A stretch of DNA of 64,000 nt, taken from NCBI RefSeq assembly GCF_021295345.1, contig NZ_JAIMJB010000016.1, forward strand, positions 1 to 64,000, written 5' to 3'. Both the position numbers and the translations under genes were made by a program. Under the pieces are notes generated by a model. That model worked only from the letters and a program-made list of their open reading frames with translations, had not been told where the DNA came from and did no database searches. Shown here in pieces: positions 27,401 to 40,900 of the stretch (within the stretch, counting starts at the first letter, position 1; each line of letters begins with the position of its first letter). The DNA is from Motilimonas eburnea (lineage in GTDB: Bacteria > Pseudomonadota > Gammaproteobacteria > Enterobacterales > CBDFNC01).

Positions 27401-30400
27401 TTGATAGCTGTAGCTACAAGGTTTAGAGGCTAGTAACTCATCATCTTGGTAGATGTTAAGGGTGAAATAGTTTCTGTTATGACACGAGAAACGTAAACTT
27501 AACAAGCCTGACTCTAGCTGTAGCTGGGTTTTAAAGGAAATGGTGAAGTAACCTGAACGGTATTCAGATAAGTAGGCACCTTCTCCCTGATAGGCATAAC
27601 CTTTTACCTTATTCCAAGCAGTATGACTGGATTTTGCCCATAAGAAGCTTGGTGCAACACCCGGCTCAAACGTTTCAGTGATGCCGATTGGGTAAGATTG
27701 ATCATCAAACGGATGCGTTGACGCAATGGATTCTTCTAGGTTAGTAAAGCCATCGTTGTCATTGTCGTTGCCACTATCAGCCTGTAATGGGTTGGTGCCA
27801 TTTTGGACTTCCCAAACGTCGCTGATTCCGTCGTTATCCGCGTCTTTATCTAACGGGTAGCCCGCTTGAGAAAGGACATACTCATTAAAGTTAGTGACAC
27901 CGTCACCATCGGCATCCGATTGTGCATCGCTCACCGTTGGATCTGAGCCATTAAGCACTTCCCAAGCATCTGGAATACGGTCACCGTCGGTGTCGCGATC
28001 CATCGGATAGCCACAGTTTTGATTGATACATTCGACGAGGTTGATAACACCATTGCCGTCGTGATCTTGTCTATCATCCACAACAACAGGATTGCTACCA
28101 AATGCCACTTCCCACGCATCCGGCATGGCATCAAGGTCGGTATCGACGGCAAATGGGTTGGTACCCGCTTGCGCTTCTTCACGATCGGTTAAGCCATCAC
28201 TATCGCTGTCTAAGAAACGAGGAATGGTGGCATCAAGGCGATCGTAGTAGGTAAATTCCCAACCATCGCGCAGACCATCTTGATCTGAGTCCGGCTGCCC
28301 CGGAATCACGATTTTATCAAGATGAATCATATAGTTACTATTAGACCAATAGCGGTAGTTGTAATGAACTCGGACGGTTATCAGCTGACGACCAGGCTCA
28401 AGATCCAGCGCCACTAAGGCATTGTTGCGACACTGCACCTGAGTTTTACTCTCACCATCAACCAGCACTTCTGCTGCGAGGGCATCGGCTTGATTACAAT
28501 TGAACCTAAAGCTAAATAGGCCACCAACACTGACGATTGGCAAAGAGATATCTCGGCTGCGTTGATTTGAATTGACATTAGCCGACTGCAACGCAAAGCT
28601 GCCTTCTGTCACTCGATTTGAAGTCACTTGCCATGGCGTAGCCGTTGAGTTTTGCCAATACCAGCGATCTAGCTTGCCACTCTCAAAGCCCAGCTTGTTG
28701 CCGCTTGGCTGACTGGTTGCGGCATCAGGGTTGGTCTGAGCGATAAACTCTTCTAAGGCAAAGTAGCTATCAGCATCATTGTCGGTTAAGCCATCACTTT
28801 GTAGTTTGGCATCAAGGTTGTTTTGGATTTCCCAACCATCAGCCATGCCATCACCATCGGTATCGGACGATAGCGGGTTGAGCCACAACTGAGCTTCTTG
28901 CAGATCACTTAAGCCATCTTCGTCTAAATCTCTGGCTTCGCTGATCTCTGTCTCGAGCTGATTAAAATGCTGCCACTCCCAACCATCGGCAATGCCATCA
29001 TTATCGCTATCAGCCGTACCCGAGATAAATAGATTATCCAGAATATAGGTGTAAGGGCTGCCGTCATATCTGTGCTCTACAAACCAGCGAAGCTGATTTT
29101 CGCCCGGCTCTAACTTGAAGACCTTCTTATTCCAGCCCGTACAATATTCTCTGTATTGCTGCTGTTCATTAATGTAGAACGTCACCCAGCCATATGAACA
29201 GATCGCTCTTTGGTTAAAGCTGAGTAGACCCCCATTGCTTTGCAGGCGCAGTGTCATGCTATTGCGATGCTCGTATTGGCTAACCGCCATCGACTGGTAA
29301 GCACCTGAGTTATCCATACCTTTATCAGCAACCAAGGTCCACGGTTTGGCGTAATCATGACTAAAGAAGTAGCCTGAGGTATCTTGATTATCAAAGGTCA
29401 ACATATCTCCCGCAGGGATAGACACAGGATTATGTAAGTCTGAACCCGCTATGTATTCCTCTAAGGCAACAAAACCATCACCATCACTGTCTTGCCATGC
29501 ATCTGAGCTGTTTAACGGATCGAGAGACTGAGCCACTTCCCATACATCTGGAATTCGGTCGCCATCAGTGTCTTTGTCCGCCGGATAGTCTGGTGTCCCT
29601 TGAATATATTCGATCAAGTTAACCACACCGTTACCGTCGCTATCCACATTTGCGTCCGACGTGAGTGGATCTGCACCGTGTTGAACTTCCCACGCATCCG
29701 GCATGCCATCATTATCATAATCCGCATCCGCCGGATAATTAGCCACTTCGGTGATGTATTCCACCTTGTTGGCAATCCCATCACCATCGGCATCAGCACG
29801 CTCGTCCGCGGTTAATGGGTCGCTGCCATGAGAGACCTCCCATACATCCGGTAGACCGTCATTATCCGAGTCTTTGGTTGGATCATAGTCAGACGCCGTG
29901 GCGATATAGTTGATAAGGTTACTTAAACCATCACCATCACTGTCCACTGCCAAGTCAGCCAAAATAGGATTACTGCCATGTTGGAATTCCCATGCATCAG
30001 GTAACCCGTCTAAGTCAGTATCAGAGTGTCTTGGCGATGAGCCTAACTGGCCCTCTTGGTAATCCGATAAACCGTCCTGATCAAGATCCTTATCAGCCGA
30101 AATGTCCGCGCCCAAGGCTTTAAAGTACGCGAGCTCCCACGAATCACGTAGACCATCTTGATCTGAGTCGGCCTGAGTTGAGATAAACACATCATCTAAT
30201 ACAAGGTACTTAGTGCTGTAACTATTGGTTACTTCCAGAGCCCATTTAAGCTCGTGGCGACCTTTAGGAAGCAAGACCGTATGGCGCTTAGTGCCATTAC
30301 AGTCATGATTAATCTTACTCTCGCCATTAACATACAACCTAATCCTTGCGCTGTAGTTGTAATAACAAGTCGATTTCGTTGTAAAGGCCACATAGCCGCC

Positions 30401-31965
30401 ATCACTGTTAACGAAGGTTTTAATTTCGCGGCTACCCGATGTAATGGTTTCAGAGCGCAGCGAAGACGTGCCATTGATAACATCCTGTTGCTGAACTAAC
30501 CAAGGCTGGCTGTAGTTTTGTAACCAGAACAGCGGCAACATATCACCTTGTTCAAAGTCAACTCGCTCACCTTGTGGCATGTCCGTCGCCAAACTTGGAT
30601 CCGTTTGCGCAATAAACTCTTCATATGCACCGAAACCATCACCGTCATGATCAGCAAATTTGTCACTGGCTAAATCAGGGTTGTTTTGATTTTGCGCTTC
30701 CCAAACGTCAGTGAGGCCGTCGTTGTCTGTATCACGATCAACAGGGTACTCAGGTGTGGCAAGGATGTAATCAACAAAGTCACTGATATTATTGCTGTTT
30801 GCATCTAAGCTGCGATCGGCTTTATCGGTCGGATCCATCAAATTGGCGACTTCATAGACGTCAGGGATCAGGTCACCATCGGTATCCGCTTCGTTTGGAT
30901 TGGTACCCGCTTGGGCCTCAGCAAAATCCGACAACCCATCTTGGTCACTGTCCTGAGTTGTCAATATTTGCCCCTCAAGATCGGTGAAGTACTGGTACTC
31001 CCAACCGTCATTGATGCCATCTTCGTCGCTATCGGCCACCGCAGGGATCGAGATATCGTCAAGATAGAAGTTACCAATGCCATTCTCATCACGGAAGTAT
31101 CGCCATTGCACCGTGGTTTTCCCTGCAGGCAAGGCTATCTTGTATTCGCGGAAGGTGTTTTGACTGTCATACCTAGGGTTATAACGCCACTTTTCCTGAC
31201 CATTAATGTATAAAACAAAGTCATCCCAATAGTTGTAGCTAGACTGATGGGCATACTTAAAGCTCAATACCCCGCCCGAACTATTAAAGGTGGTTTGCAA
31301 TGTCGCATCACCACTGTAACCATTGGTTTGGGCGCGCAACGCAAACTGACTGCTACTGGCCGCCAGTTCCGAGCTAATACGCCATAGATCTTGGCTGTAA
31401 CCCCAACGCTGCCAATGGAACGGTGCCAACTTACCTTCTTCAAAGTGAACTAGAGTACGCTGTGGTTGCTGCGTCGCATCTTGTGGCGAGGTTGAGCCAT
31501 AAAACTCCTCAAGGTTGCTAAAGCCATCACCATCAGGATCTTCATTAGCATCATTTTGTAGAGGATTAAGGCCGGCATTGACCTCCCAAACATCGGGCAT
31601 GCCGTCGTTATCGGTATCTTTTAACTGATCATAATTTGGCTGGCTCAGCACATATTCGGCAAAGTTGTTTATGCCATTGCCATCACTGTCTTCTGTCGCA
31701 TCAGCCACCAGCGGATCCGATCCCAAGGCAAGCTCTACACCATCTGGGATCAGGTCATTATCGCTGTCATTATCATTCCAAGTGGTGCCTAGTGCTAACT
31801 CTTGAGCATTACTGATGCCGTCTTGGTCATTATCCTCATCACCGTCGTTAATGCCGTTACCGTCAGAGTCAGGTTCACGATGAGAAAATTGTCCTTGCGC
31901 GAATTCGAAGCCATTCGGTAAACCATCTTGGTCAAAGTCTGCGTCTGGATTAAACACACGTAAAC
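18410..31965 (-). repeat. Giant protein region 4: TSP3 calcium-binding repeats interleaved with 14 jelly-roll-like modules
   Basis: Encodes residues about 10,510-15,028. TSP3 units of about 40-45 residues repeat the Asp-rich pattern DxDGDGMPDxWE, often followed by GxxPLxxD and then F-x-x-YIL-x-x-x-x-Y. They alternate with modules of about 125-140 residues that begin D/E-F-E-x-G-x-x-x-x-F-x-W and end LDD/N-[LI]-F-[IV]-[SP]. Module starts lie near 31455, 30560, 29400, 28690, 27665, 26380, 24605, 23740, 22980, 22085, 21210, 20340, 19490 and 18795. The longest pure TSP3 run is about 24620-25970. Confidence 0.75.
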
Positions 31966-34900
31966 GCGTGCTATTGGCCACCCTTAATGCTTTACCTTCA
32001 AGCTCGCCTGTTAACCGCACTGCGACAGCATGGTTATCATTAAAGTTGGCTTGGCTTGCATAATCAGGTAGTTGGATCCAACGCGCATTAGAGCTGCTAC
32101 AAGAGCCCCAAGCGTTACATGAGCGCAGAGTAATGGCTTGCGCCGTGTCATCCAGCCACACTTGGGCATTGTCGATATTAAGCTTAGCCGGCTCTTTAAT
32201 GAGCGGTAGCTGCACTCTATCAGCAGACAATACGTCGATATCCTTGGTCGCATTGATCAACAAGTGTGAAGTACACACTGGCTGCAATTCGGCTTCCACT
32301 TTATCTTTACGCGCCGAGCCTACCAAAGGTGAGTTCGCTGTTGCATATTGATAGCAATGATTAATCCCTAAGCGACCTTCTGGTACAAACTTAATCACAT
32401 TGCCTTGCAAGCTTGCCGTACCTTGTAGACGGCGTCCCTTATCGGTAATAACAATGAGCTCACCCGAGCCTGCTAGTTCAACCGCCTCGTCATACTCAAA
32501 CAATAGCGTCTCCACCAGCGAGTTAACTCCGGCTTCACTCCAGGTTCGCTTGATCACAGGCCCCTGCTGGGCAAAGGCAATGCGCAATTGCGCCGTGGCA
32601 TCAATCGCAGCAATATCACTATGTAGACCCGCCACGCTCACGGTGACCGTTTCTAACGCGGCATTCGCTAGGCTGGTTTGCGCAATACCTTGATTAAAGT
32701 TCAGCGCAATTTGGCTTTCACCGTTGCTGAAACGCGCTAGCCCAGTCACCGTTAAGGTGGCGCCATTGATTTGGGTAAAGCGATTAACTAAGTTACCAAA
32801 CCTATCCAGTAGTTGGGCGGACATCAAATATGGCTGCTTGTTACCCGCATTATTTATCATTTCTGGGGTTGCCATTTCACCCGCTTGGTTAAACAGGGCT
32901 AATTTAGCCGGCATATCGGCAACGACTTTCACCAATAGATGCGAAACAGGCTGAGCCTGAGCACCGATAGCGGCAATGTAGCGCATTTGCACATTACCAT
33001 TGGCGGCCAAGTTGAGTTTATAGTTGCCCACTTGCTGCGGCGTTTTCACCTTAAGCAGGGCTTCGCCTTGCTCTAAGGTCACCCTTGCCCGTTCAACACG
33101 TTGGCCGTCTAACTCAAACTGAACCAGTGTCACGTTCGCCGAATCAACAAAGCGCACCTGCTCAGACACAGGCGTGACGCTAAATTCACTACTGCTGTCA
33201 TGGCTAACTTTGTTACCGAGTGAGTCATAACCTGTCACTCTAATATTGAATTCACTGCCAGCGGTCGTATCGGCAATGGGTTGGATCTCCAAGTAAGCGA
33301 GTGCCCCTGTCACGATGCGGATCTCGTGCACCGCGCGTAATACTTCAGGGAACTCAACTAACTCGGCGCGAACTTCATAGCTATCCATAGGTAATGAGCT
33401 ATTAAGTTGTACCGAGCTGGTACCATCACTGCTTGTCACACTTTGCTGCAGTGGCCAAGTGTTGCCCGATTTAATATGACGCATCGACCACTGGATCTGC
33501 TGCGCGGGCACTGGCACACCTTGGTAATCTGTTACCTGAACCGTAAATCTAGGTTGTAAGTCGACGCCCACATCCGTTGGGTTATCTGTGCCAACAGCAG
33601 AGTTAAACGCTATCTTCGACGGCTGAGTAGCCACAGGGATAACATGAACCTGACTCAGTGCCGTTTGGCCTAAGGTATCTGTCACTTGCAAACGTAATTT
33701 GATCTGGTTGTTTGCTAACTCAGTAAAGCCAAGCTGGCGCTTAACCACTAACTCATTGGTGCTGCTATCAAGTACACGATCAACCAGCACCAGCTCATTA
33801 TTACCACTGAGCTGAACTAAACGTACGCCGAGATCACCCGCAGTGTCATCAATATTGGCAAAACCAGATAATGTCACCTGCCATGGACGACCATAGAAAG
33901 CTAAGCTTGGTTTTTGCCATTGAATATCCAGTGCTTTTGGCGCGGAATCTTGGAGCACTGTGACCGATTTAGTTTGCTGTGTTGTTTTACCAGCAATATC
34001 TGTCACCGTTAACGTAACCTCTTCACTCACACTGCCCGAGACGCGCTGAGCACGTGCATCTGGCATGCTAAGCTTCAGATTACTGATCGTTTGCTGACCC
34101 GATAATGGATGGCTAAGTTGCTGACCATTCCAGTTAATCGCGATGGCAGCGATGCCGAGATCGTCGGACACACCTAAGGTTAACGGCAATTGCGTTTGTT
34201 CAAGGATCTGACTTGGCAAGTTAAATTGGTTAACAATGGGGTTAGCATCGGCTTTGACATTAACATCGTAAGTCGCCGTTTGCACGTTACCAGCGCGATC
34301 TTTCACCACAACTTGATATTGCTGAAGACCTGCATCAGCCACCTGATCTTGATAGCTCAAGGTATTTTTATCAAAAGTAATGGCCAGTACTTGACCCCCT
34401 TGCTGCAATTGAATCTCAGCTACACCACTGGCGGCATCACTGGCCGTCACTTTAATGGTGTATGGGAAGTCTTTAACAGGTAGCTTCTCGCTGCCCGCCA
34501 CTTGCGTAGCCACTGCAATACTTGGCTTAACGAAGTCAGAGTGACGCAAGAATTGCCCAGTAGCCGATTCAACATAACGGCCTAAACTATCTACCGCTCT
34601 CACCTTAACGAAATAAGGCTCTGGACGCGGATCTAGGTAGTGCTGATAAATAAACTCAGGCCCAAAGTGATGCCCTAGTTTACGCCATGGGCCGTCTAGC
34701 TGATCGGCAATCAGGTATTCAACCATGGTGATGGCGGTTTGGTTATCGCTAATACGCGCTTCTAATACCACCGGCATTGGCGCATAACTGTGCTCACTAT
34801 GATGTAAGGTCAGATTAAAGTCAGCATCGCCTGAACCCACCGCTTGCACTTGGATCTGTCTTGGTGCACTTGAGTAGATACTACCATCAAGGCCTTGTGC

Positions 34901-37900
34901 CTTAGCGCTAATATTTAACTGCGCCCCATTAGCATATTGTCCTGACAGTTCATTAATCAGGCTCAATTCGGCTTGAGCAGTTCGCGCAACCAGCTGATCA
35001 TTAATGTAGTAATTAACCGCGCTCAGTTCAGCACCATCGACCAGTGCATAATCCAATGCTTGGTCAAATGCTTGAACCAAGGAGACAACAGGCGACGCAA
35101 TGGCAGCATCGGCCTTGTTGAAGTGGCTAGGCAATTGATAAACCGCAATACCTTGTTTTTGATAGCCAAGCACTAAACGGTTTTGCTCCGCGGCCATGGC
35201 GGTCACCTTAGCAGCCAAAGGTAAGGTGGTGGATGCTAACTGCTGTTTCGCTAGCTCATAAGCGTATAATTGGGGTGTTAACTGCTCCGTTGCCAACCAC
35301 AATATGCCACGCTCTAACGCCATCGCTGATACATTCGCTAGGTCAATCGTGGCCGTTTCGCCTGTGGTTAAATCAAGCTGTGTCACTTCATTGGCACTTG
35401 CAATAAATACCACTTGTTGATTATGTGCTATGTGCTTAATTGCGTTAGCCGATCCCGCTAGCACCAGATCTGGTTGGATCCGCTGGGCAAGATCCACCTT
35501 CCAAATACTGTTGTCATCGGCCAGTACTAAGGCAATATCACCAGCAAGTGCGACTTGCTTAATGGTAGCCGTTGTCACATCAATATGTTGCTTCTTATTT
35601 AGCGAAGTGAGAGCTGAAACGATCAAACTGCCCTGAGCCGCCGCGACCACATAGCGTTCACTGGCGTTAAGATCCGTTACATATACATTGGTCAACCAAG
35701 TACTGATACCTTGGTTGTAAAGGTTTAATAGGCGTACCTGACGTTGCTCATTGTGAGCCGCGAAAACGAGCTGACCACTTGCCGCGACATATTGAGCAGC
35801 ACGTGCATACGGCTTATCAAATGGCGTCGTTAACTGCCATTGATGATCACGCTCAGCGTATTGGGCAACACCATAGTTGTCTTGAGCCGCAAATACTTGG
35901 CCACCTGAAAGGGTGAGATCACTTAGTGCTCCCTTGTGCAGGTCTGCACTGTCAAATAGTCCTTGGATTTCGCTGTTGGATTGCCAGTTTACGCCTTGCT
36001 TATCAGAGCCGACTAACCAAAGAGCGCCGTCAACCCACACGTTTTGTACACTGGCTGGTGAGATAGCGAGGTGTTGCTCGGCGCGCAAGGCCAACTCTGC
36101 AGCAGCTAAGTCAAATAACCACAGCGCATTTTGACCCAGTGCCAGTAAATGTCCCTCGCGTTTAGCAAAAGCAACGGCATGAATATTATCAACCTGCTGT
36201 TGCTTGGTTAAACGATGATCCCAAACCGTGATGGCCTCACCATGCGCAAGATAGATCTTCCCTGCATCAGTGATAAAGTCCCTTGCATTAGCATCAACCA
36301 TGCGCACTACGGTGCCGTGTTTGTTCACTAAGTACAGCTTGGCTTCTGTTAGCACCAACACGTGATTGTTAAAGGCGGCAATTTTTATTACCGGCGTCGC
36401 CAATTCAAGACGTTTAATCTTAGTCAACTGACCCGCTAAACTTGAATAAAGCTCTAACCCACCTTGTTGTACCAAGGCTAAGTGATCGGCAAAGCTAGCA
36501 AGGTGGCTAACATTATCTAAGCTGAGATAGCGACCAAATTGGACTAACTCGTTTTCGTCTTGGGTATCGAAGAGATACAGCGCTTCTTGCTCCACTGCCA
36601 CCAATAAGAATTGCTTAAAGTAGCCTAAGGTAGCAATGTCATTGGTAAATTCTTTCTTCAATCCGCTTTGATCGAACAACTGGTGCCCTTTACTAAACCA
36701 AAACCCAGCCACATCTGGCAATACCGCACTGGCATCTTGGGCCGTTTGGCCAAGGCTAATTTCAGGCCCAGCAATGACCTGTAATGGGTAAGCTTGACTG
36801 CGTTCAATCTCTGAGCTGTCGGTAAAGCGAACAACGACTTCATAATCGCCTTGAATATCAGGTAATTGTGCTTGCAATTGACCTTGGCCAGCAAACAACA
36901 GTTGGTTGCCTTGCCATAATTCAATCACACCCTGCTTATTTGAAGTGGTGAGATTCAACATGGAGCCAGCGTACATATAATCGCTCAAGCCAATCAGAGC
37001 TGGCATGACTTGTTCAAGGGCCGGCACCACTTTTAGCGCCACTTCCGTTTCTACATACTGGTAAGCAGGGCCAAAGTATGCACGCACTTGCAGTTTATAA
37101 TTGCTTAATGATGCAACCGCAGGCGCTGGCCAACGCAACTCAGCACTCGTGGCGCCCACTCTCGTTTGATACAACACATTGCCATTGAAGTCGGCTAATC
37201 TAAGTTGAGCAAACTTAAAGTCGGCCGCAGAAGCCGTTATCTGATAGCCAAACGTCATCAACTGACTAGACTCGACCACCTGGTTATGGCGCAGACCTGT
37301 GATATCCACTCCACCAGACAAGCTATTTTCTATCACGCTATATTGGCCTAGATCTGTGCCATTGAGGGCTAAATCTTGGCCTTGCTCTGCCACCGTCAGC
37401 CATTGCCATGCTTTGGTTTGCATCGCAACTAATGGCAGCTCATCGTGACCATGCTTAACGCTAATGTTACCGACTTGATCCGCACTATCTGGTTGATAAG
37501 CCATCGGGATAATTGCGCCTTGTGTATAGTTTTGGCTAACAACAGGCTGAGAAAGCTGCCCTTGGGTGGATGCAAGCCAAGAAGTGGTTAACAAGCTCTG
37601 CTCAGAGCCAAAATTAACCTGTGCAGTATCACCGAGCAAGGCATATGGCACGCGCCAACATGGGCCTGTGCAACCCTGCTGAACATGACTCGCCAGTAAT
37701 TGCTGATCTTGACCCGCAAACCACACATCTCGCCAGTGAGTAAGGGCGTGACTCGACGCTATTTGCCAACCAAATGGCGTGTTGGTGAGTTGCCATTGTG
37801 GCAGCTGTTGATCAAGTCGCGTGATTTCACGACGTAGCAATTGCTGATTATCTAACGTCCAAGCCGCTTGATTTGCAAAGGCTAACTCGCCAGAAGCATT

Positions 37901-40900
37901 CAACCAACCTAGCACCTGTTGCTGCCATGCCATCCAGCTATTATTCAGCGTTGCGAGCTGAAGCCAAGCTATCTCACCATCCCAAACAACCGTTTGCACC
38001 GAACCTAATAAGGTCGTTTGCGCTCGTGGTGTAAAGCTCAACTCAGGTGTGAGTGAGTAACTGGTTAGGGCGAGCTGTTGCCAAGTAATCAATTGATCTT
38101 GATGTACAGCAAAGCCATCAAGCTCAGCCGACATTTGCGCAACAAGGCTCACCGCAGGGAACCCTTGCTCACTTAGCTGATACCACAATAGTTCACTGTC
38201 TGTGAGCACAAACAAGCCACGTTCACTATTTGCTAGCGCTTTAATGGTGCCATTCACGGCGGCAGATACAGGCTCAAACAGTTGATTATTTTGGTAAATG
38301 TAAGCAGATACCACCTGGCCTTGTTGCCACCAAATAATATTGCCCGTGTTACCGATTAACTCGCCAGCAAAGGCTTGCTGTAGCTGACCTTGGCTCGAGT
38401 GTACCAACAGCTGGCTTTGACCAGCTTGGCTGACTTGTGCAACCACAAACCCATGATTGGCGGATAATGCTTCCACCTTACCTTGTTGAGCTTGGAGCAA
38501 TACATTAGATAGATCTCGGATCTGATAGCCACCATTGAGGCGGTTTTCGGCCCAAACGGGCTCACCTTTCGCATTAAGCTGTAGCAGAGAGCGCACTTTG
38601 CCCGCATCAGTGGCTAATGGCAGCTCAGGCGTGACCGATTGCCAAGGCTCACTGAAGTAAGCTTGTTTCGTAAGCGTCTTCGTCACCGCGTTTTGGTTAC
38701 CCGCTAAATCTTGCAATACCCCAGTCACAGCGAGATCGTCGCTGGTATTAGCCACGGGTATTATTTGCGGCTCAACACTGAATACTTGCTCAGCATTGCC
38801 ATCTTTAACCAAGTTATATGATTGGGTACTGTAATCCGTCATCGCCTCAGGTTTTGGCTGTGCCATATACACGCCTGTACCCGCTAGTACTAGTTGATCA
38901 GGATATAACTGCAAATTAGGTTGCTCGGTGATGCCAAGATCGGCCTTAGCATTCAAGTACACGCTCGTGGTCACGGGTGCACCTTGATAGCTCGCCTCGG
39001 CGCGTAATACGATCACCGCGTCTTTGCTGACCTTAGGCAAGCCTAGGCTGACATCCACCAACAGGTTCTCTGCCGAACTACGCTGCACCACGAGAGGAGC
39101 AGGATTCAGCGGATGATCCGTCTGCGCTGCCACATCAACGTAAATCGTTGCTTGATCTAATTCACTTAGCATCAGTTGTAAATCAAGGGTTTGTCCAGCA
39201 AACACTTGCTGCCCAGATTCAAGGCCTAAGATCTTAATGGTTGGCAACGCCGCTTCGGCCTCGTAAGGCTGTAGCTGTAAGCTGGCAACTTCACTTTGCA
39301 GGCCATTGAGATCCGTTGCTCGCGCCGTCACAATGACAGGATCGAGACGATCAGCCGGTAACGGCCAACGTAATAAGTTCGTGTTTCTTAATTGCTGACA
39401 CTCACCCGCAAGCTGGCCTAGCGCCGGCGCATCGACACAGATTTCGACGAAGTCGATACCAAAGCCATCAAAGGCTCTAAACAAGATATCGAGATCCTGT
39501 CCGCGCGGCACATGGGTATTGTTAGCCGGCGCTAAGAAGCTAAACTCTGGCGCGGTAGCATCAGGGTTTAGCTCATAACTTTGGTTAAACTCAACTGTGT
39601 TTTGCAATGAACTTTCGCCAAACGCAGCGCGCACCTTAACAGGGATCGTCGTCACACCAGACGCAGATAGCTCAGCTAACGCCGGTTGCTGGGCGGTGAC
39701 CACAGCCGCCGCAGAGGCGCTGTCGTAAGTTGCCGTCAACCAGCGACCACTATTATTCAGTTGCAGCCAAACTTGGGTGATCAAGGCCGTATCACCAGTA
39801 AAGTTAAGCTTAAATTGAGTCACTTGTTTTTCTTCTACTGGGGATGGCGTCAGCTCCATCGCTGGACGGAGCTGGCCATCTTCCAGTTTGATCTCGGCAC
39901 TAGCAACAGGGAAACTAAACACTTGCTCAGACCAATTGCGGCCATCACCCACCCTGACCTTGATGGCCAGCTCGGTAATGGCGCCAGTCATCAATAACTC
40001 AAATTGACCCGCCGTGGCTTTTTGCCAGTTAGTCAGGTAACTCAACCCATTGTCACCTGAGATGCGGTACTGGTAAGTCAGTTGTTCACTTGCTTTGTAA
40101 TTATCCACAGCATTGATGGCGAGCCAGTATTTTCTACCTTGTTTAAATTCACTTGAGTCGGTTAAGGCTTGACCTAAACCCGAATCAAACAGGGTGATTT
40201 GACTTGGCGCGAGTAAATCTTCAGCTTGCCAATCAAAACGGATTTCGCCGTTTTCGGCATACTGATTATTTGCCACTGGGTTACCACTTAAATCCGTCAC
40301 TCCCTGAATGCGAACTTGATAACGCGCATTGGCAGCAAGACGCACATTGTCTTTCGGCGCCAAGCGCAATTGCTTGCCATTGACTTCAAGGGCGCCGAAC
40401 TGCGCACTAACATCTGTGGTTGAGCCCGCTTGCTGATAACCAAGATCGATTCTGCTGACGTTAAATTGAGCTTGGTCACTCACCTTAATTAGCTCAGATG
40501 CCGTCATAATCAAGGCCGCACTTTCTGACATCGCCTGTGTTAATGTCATCTTTGGTAAGCTGGTATCAACTGCCGTTAAGCTCACAGCAGAGCGCACAAC
40601 TTCGCGGCTCACTTTGTTGACTAACGCAAGTTGATAACGTTGACCCACTATGCCTACAGGGCTAACAAAACTTAAGGTATCGCCAACCAGGTTAAATTTA
40701 ACGCGGTTCACTTGGCTTAACTCTGTGCCTTGTTCCGCAGCCACCCAGTGCGCATCAAAATCAGCAGCGCCACCCACAATTTGAGCGGTCACGGTATCGC
40801 CACCTAGGGCACTGATCGTGGTCGCATCTGGACGCGTCGACACCAGGCTGGTGATCTCCAGAGGCTTGGTGACTTGGATTGCAGCAGGTAACACCATCAC

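Noticed and set aside
18410-31965. Dockerin or EF-hand interpretation of the Asp-rich repeats
   Set aside because: The DxDxDGxxD spacing with WE and GxxPLxxD recurs every 40-45 residues in the TSP3 pattern. Dockerins occur as one duplicated pair with conserved hydrophobic helices, not as dozens of units.
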